The position numbers and the translations under genes were made by a program. Under the pieces are notes generated by a model. It did not search any database. It was not told the origin of the DNA and saw only the letters and a program-made list of their open reading frames with translations. A stretch of DNA of 34,165 nt from a virus. Positions 31,857-34,165 of the stretch are shown in pieces (position 1 is the first letter of the stretch; the number at the start of each line of letters is the position of its first letter). The stretch is from the IMG/VR virus record IMGVR_UViG_3300008267_000175, positions 1 through 34,165 of that record. The stretch is one strand, 5' to 3'.

Positions 31857-33329
31857 ATGTCATTAGATTTTAATAATACGTCACCCTATGATCAATTAGT
31901 AGAAAAGTGGTCACCAGTTCTTGATCACTCAGATATGCCATCAATTAACGATCTTCACAAGAAGAGAGTTACAGCAGTCCTTCTTGAAAATCAAGTGAGG
32001 GCAATGGCAGAAGAAAGAGCATCAGGAAACCTCTTTGAAAATACAATGGGACCAATCGGCATCGGTGGTAATTTCACCACTGGTCAAGTTGGTGCAGCAG
32101 GAAACTTTGCTGGTTATGATCCAGTCCTCATCTCACTTGTTCGCCGCGCAATGCCAAACGTCGTAGCATATGACATCGCTGGCGTTCAACCAATGAGTGC
32201 TCCAACTGGACTTATCTTTGCAATGCGCGCTCGTTACGGAAACGATTCTTCTGGTTATACGCTCGGAACCGAAGCACTCTTTGATGAACCATGGGCTAAG
32301 TTCTCTGGTGTTTGTGGTGCATCTGGTCCTGGTGGACAAAACTACGGAGTTCTTTTAACTGGTTCATCTGCTGGTGTATTCACCACAGGAGCAATGGGTA
32401 ATGGTGTTACATACATTACACGCCTTGATACATTCTCACAATTCCGCGGAATGTTAACAACAACCGCAGAATCTCTTGGTGCAAATACAGCAACATCAGA
32501 TTTCCGTGAAATGGCATTCAGTATTGAAAGAGTCGCAGTACAAGCACGCTCACGCGCTCTCAAGGCAGAATATACAACCGAACTTGCACAAGATCTTCGT
32601 GCTGTTCACGGTCTTGATGCTGAAGCAGAACTTGCTAATATTCTCTCGGTTGAAATCATGAACGAAATTAACCGCGAAATTCTCAGAGCAATGTATTATG
32701 TTGCTAAGACTGGTTGCCAAAATGCTGATCTCGCAGGAGCAGTTGGTGGCGGTGTTGGTGGTGTATACGATCTCGTCAATGACTCAGACGGTCGTTGGTC
32801 AGCAGAACGCTTCCGTGGACTTATGTTCCAAATTGAACGCGAAGCAAATCAAATTGCTAAGGATACTCGTAGAGGAAAGGGTAATTTCATCGTATGCTCC
32901 GCTGACGTTGCTTCAGCACTCGCAATGGGTGGATTCCTCAATCTCTCACCAGCACTCAATGTAGACATGCAAGTAGATGATACTGGTAATGTCTTCGCTG
33001 GTGTACTCAACAATAAGTTCAAGGTTTATATCGATCCATTCGTTGCCAACAACGTTAACTTCGTCACCGTTGGTTACAAGGGAACATCACCATATGACGC
33101 AGGATTCTTCTACTGCCCATACGTTCCACTACAAATGGTCAGAGCAGTCGGTCAGGATACCTTCCAACCCAAGATTGGATTCAAGACTCGTTACGGTCTA
33201 GTTGCCAATCCATTTGCTGGTGGAAGAAATTCAACCTTCTCCGCTTCAAACGATGATGGTTTACAAGCAAGCACAAATGCTTACTACCGCCTCTTCGCAG
33301 TTACAAATCTCCACGGCAACACCGCCTGA
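31857..33329 (+). CDS. 23: Major capsid protein gp23
   Basis: A 490-residue protein (T4 gp23 is 521). The N-terminal delta region includes LVEKWSPVLDHSDMPSINDL and AVLLENQVRAM. Then LVRRAMPNVVAYDIAGVQPM (about 94-113), followed by SAPTGLIFAMRARYG, is the diagnostic HK97-fold block of T4-type gp23. Also FREMAFSIERVAVQARSRAL and KAEYTTELAQDLRAVHGLDA. In T4 cleavage occurs at an L-x-E site in this region; here NLFE at 58-61 is the closest match but is followed by Asn, so the exact site is uncertain. Codon choice differs from neighbours (more CGC, CTC and C-ending codons), as expected for the most abundant protein. A strong AGGAGAG site and a terminator bracket it. Confidence 0.97.
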   Translation: MSLDFNNTSPYDQLVEKWSPVLDHSDMPSINDLHKKRVTAVLLENQVRAMAEERASGNLFENTMGPIGIGGNFTTGQVGAAGNFAGYDPVLISLVRRAMPNVVAYDIAGVQPMSAPTGLIFAMRARYGNDSSGYTLGTEALFDEPWAKFSGVCGASGPGGQNYGVLLTGSSAGVFTTGAMGNGVTYITRLDTFSQFRGMLTTTAESLGANTATSDFREMAFSIERVAVQARSRALKAEYTTELAQDLRAVHGLDAEAELANILSVEIMNEINREILRAMYYVAKTGCQNADLAGAVGGGVGGVYDLVNDSDGRWSAERFRGLMFQIEREANQIAKDTRRGKGNFIVCSADVASALAMGGFLNLSPALNVDMQVDDTGNVFAGVLNNKFKVYIDPFVANNVNFVTVGYKGTSPYDAGFFYCPYVPLQMVRAVGQDTFQPKIGFKTRYGLVANPFAGGRNSTFSASNDDGLQASTNAYYRLFAVTNLHGNTA

Positions 33330-33352
33330 TAGATCGAAATAACTAAACCGAG

Positions 33353-33385
33353 AACCCAGGGTGAAATACCCCTGGGTTTTCTTTT
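33353..33385 (+). terminator. Rho-independent terminator after gp23
   Basis: A 9-bp stem, AACCCAGGG (33353-33361) with CCCTGGGTT (33370-33378), an 8-base loop and the T-rich tail TTTTCTTTT ending at 33385. It is GC-rich against an AT-rich background and 24 bases after the gp23 stop. Confidence 0.92.
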
Positions 33386-33392
33386 ATAAATA
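33385..33392 (+). promoter_or_regulatory. Late promoter TATAAATA abutting the gp23 terminator
   Basis: An exact late -10 octamer whose first T is the last base of the terminator T tract. It ends only 5 bases before ATG 33398, so transcription would start at or next to the start codon. Confidence 0.75.
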
Positions 33393-33397
33393 CTAAT

Positions 33398-33988
33398 ATG
33401 CCAAACAACTTGGATCAGATCATAATCCAAAATGTACCAGATAGCATCATTCGCGATTTGCCTGGTGATGCATTATTTGAAAACTTTTTCCAACCAACGA
33501 CACATAATAATCTAACAAATAATAAGTTTAGATTTATTTTAACTCGTTGTCCAACGCTTACATATTTTTGCCAACGAGCAAATATACCATCATTAAGTTT
33601 TGGGACAACAGTACAATCAAACCCAACTGGTGTTTCAATAAGAAGACCTGGAACTTCATATGTTTATGAAGACCTACAAATAGGGTTTGCTGTTGACGAA
33701 AATATGAAAAATTGGTTGGAAATTCATAATTGGATCAAAGATATTGGTCTTTCATATAATAGAAATACTGAAACATTATACGAACATCAAAAAGTAGCAA
33801 ATGCTTATCTTTTGGTTTTAAACAGTGCATATCGTCCAATTATAACAATCAAATATAAAAACATTTATCCCACATTTGTAAGTAGTGTAGATTTTGATTC
33901 TTCACTACCAGACACAGATCCAATTATAGCAACTGCTACATTTGCATATACACATTATGAAGTTGATGTATTGACTTCAAACCCCTGA
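33398..33988 (+). CDS. Tail-tube-fold structural protein (gp19/gp48/gp54-like)
   Basis: A 196-residue protein. Text NNKFRFILTRCPTLTYFCQR, ANIPSLSFGT, VSIRRPGTSYVYEDLQIGFA and VDENMKNWLEIHNWIKDIGL matches a family common in marine T4-like phages that has the tail-tube fold. The same strand order is seen in gp19 at 26621. Related T4 proteins are gp19 (tube) and gp48/gp54 (baseplate tube cap and initiator). Which role applies cannot be set from sequence; tube initiator or completion protein is likely. No Shine-Dalgarno site precedes ATG 33398, and the late promoter leaves no room for a leader, so leaderless translation or read-through from gp23 is implied. Confidence 0.65.
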   Translation: MPNNLDQIIIQNVPDSIIRDLPGDALFENFFQPTTHNNLTNNKFRFILTRCPTLTYFCQRANIPSLSFGTTVQSNPTGVSIRRPGTSYVYEDLQIGFAVDENMKNWLEIHNWIKDIGLSYNRNTETLYEHQKVANAYLLVLNSAYRPIITIKYKNIYPTFVSSVDFDSSLPDTDPIIATATFAYTHYEVDVLTSNP

Positions 33989-33999
33989 TATTATATAAT
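33971..33999 (+). promoter_or_regulatory. Sigma70-type promoter TTGACT-17-TATAAT
   Basis: The -35 TTGACT (33971-33976, one mismatch to TTGACA), a 17-base spacer and a perfect -10 TATAAT (33994-33999). It straddles the 3' end of the tube-fold gene. The expected start falls at about 34005-34007, on the ATG of the next gene. It suits an early or middle gene read by unmodified host polymerase. Confidence 0.75.
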
Positions 34000-34006
34000 T
34001 TTTATT

Positions 34007-34165
34007 ATGAACATCGAACAAATAAAAGCACAAGCAGAAATAGACACCGTTATTGACACAAATCATCTTGATGATGAAGCATCAAGAATTCCACAAATAC
34101 ACAACAAATATCTGTGTATTTTAATGGATGAAAAATTAGTGTTAGAATCGTTTGATTCTAAATTA
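34007..34165 (+). CDS. uvsY: Probable UvsY recombination mediator, 5' part
   Basis: Only the first 53 codons are inside the window, and the frame is still open at the right edge. The text MNIEQIKAQAEIDTVIDTNH, then LDDEASRIPQIHNKYLCILM, resembles the N terminus of T4-type UvsY (short acidic helix, 'ID...L..EA', then a helix with H/S-KY/W-L). UvsY loads the UvsX recombinase onto gp32-coated single-stranded DNA, an early/middle function, which fits the sigma70-type promoter just upstream instead of a late octamer. No Shine-Dalgarno site is visible. Because only a third of the protein is seen, another small helical protein is possible. Confidence 0.55.
   Translation, partial: MNIEQIKAQAEIDTVIDTNHLDDEASRIPQIHNKYLCILMDEKLVLESFDSKL

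Noticed and set aside
32476-33201. Overlapping + strand frames inside gp23
   Set aside because: They are a product of the unusual codon choice of gp23. No start signals or protein motifs are present, and gp23 itself is certain.
33990-33999. Palindrome ATTATATAAT as a terminator
   Set aside because: It is a short AT-only stem with little stability and no loop room. It is better explained as the -10 region of the sigma70-type promoter.

Overview
The window is a stretch of the late (virion structure and DNA packaging) region of a T4-type contractile-tailed phage genome. Every gene that can be supported lies on the + strand. The DNA is clearly AT-rich, with codons ending mostly in A or T. The order gp13-gp14-gp15-gp16-gp17-gp18-gp19-gp20-(core protein)-gp21-(basic protein)-gp22-gp23 is the T4 order. 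The exact T4-type late promoter octamer TATAAATA recurs just upstream of several genes. Nothing in the window names the host. The AT-rich composition, the divergent baseplate genes and a short tail sheath suggest a distant T4 relative, possibly aquatic, rather than a close coliphage T4 relative (inference).

Region 1 (1-4578) is baseplate: the 3' part of gp6, a gp7-position protein, an enlarged gp8-like wedge protein, and a small protein with an FNPG...LQASELNEIQ signature. Region 2 (4587-20007) is a fibre/adhesin island of about 15 kb, in the place where T4 has genes 9-12 and wac. It starts with two fibre proteins that share a module. Four larger proteins follow, built from a collagen-like Gly-X-Y stalk, a long cysteine-rich repeat rod, and in three of the four a tip with C-type-lectin-like (DUF1566/Lcl_C-type) motifs. 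A small cysteine-rich protein (20019-20588) and a terminator close the region.

Region 3 (20632-28764) holds neck, terminase, sheath, tube and portal (gp13-gp20). Region 4 (28790-33329) holds head assembly: an acidic core protein, gp21 protease, a basic unknown protein, gp22 scaffold and gp23 major capsid protein, ending in a strong terminator. Region 5 (33398-34165) has a tail-tube-fold protein, then the start of a probable uvsY recombination-mediator gene behind a near-consensus sigma70 promoter. This marks the change from late to early/middle expression.

Together the genes build the head (gp20-gp23), fill it (gp16/gp17), join it to the tail (gp13-gp15), form sheath and tube (gp18/gp19 and probably the 33398 product), and supply baseplate and host-binding fibres. 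The most unusual parts are the collagen/cysteine-rod/lectin-like adhesin array and very compact regulatory junctions, where a terminator, a late promoter and a ribosome-binding site overlap or where promoters imply leaderless mRNAs. No gene-free stretch exceeds 300 bases. No tRNA, CRISPR, insertion sequence or integrase was seen.
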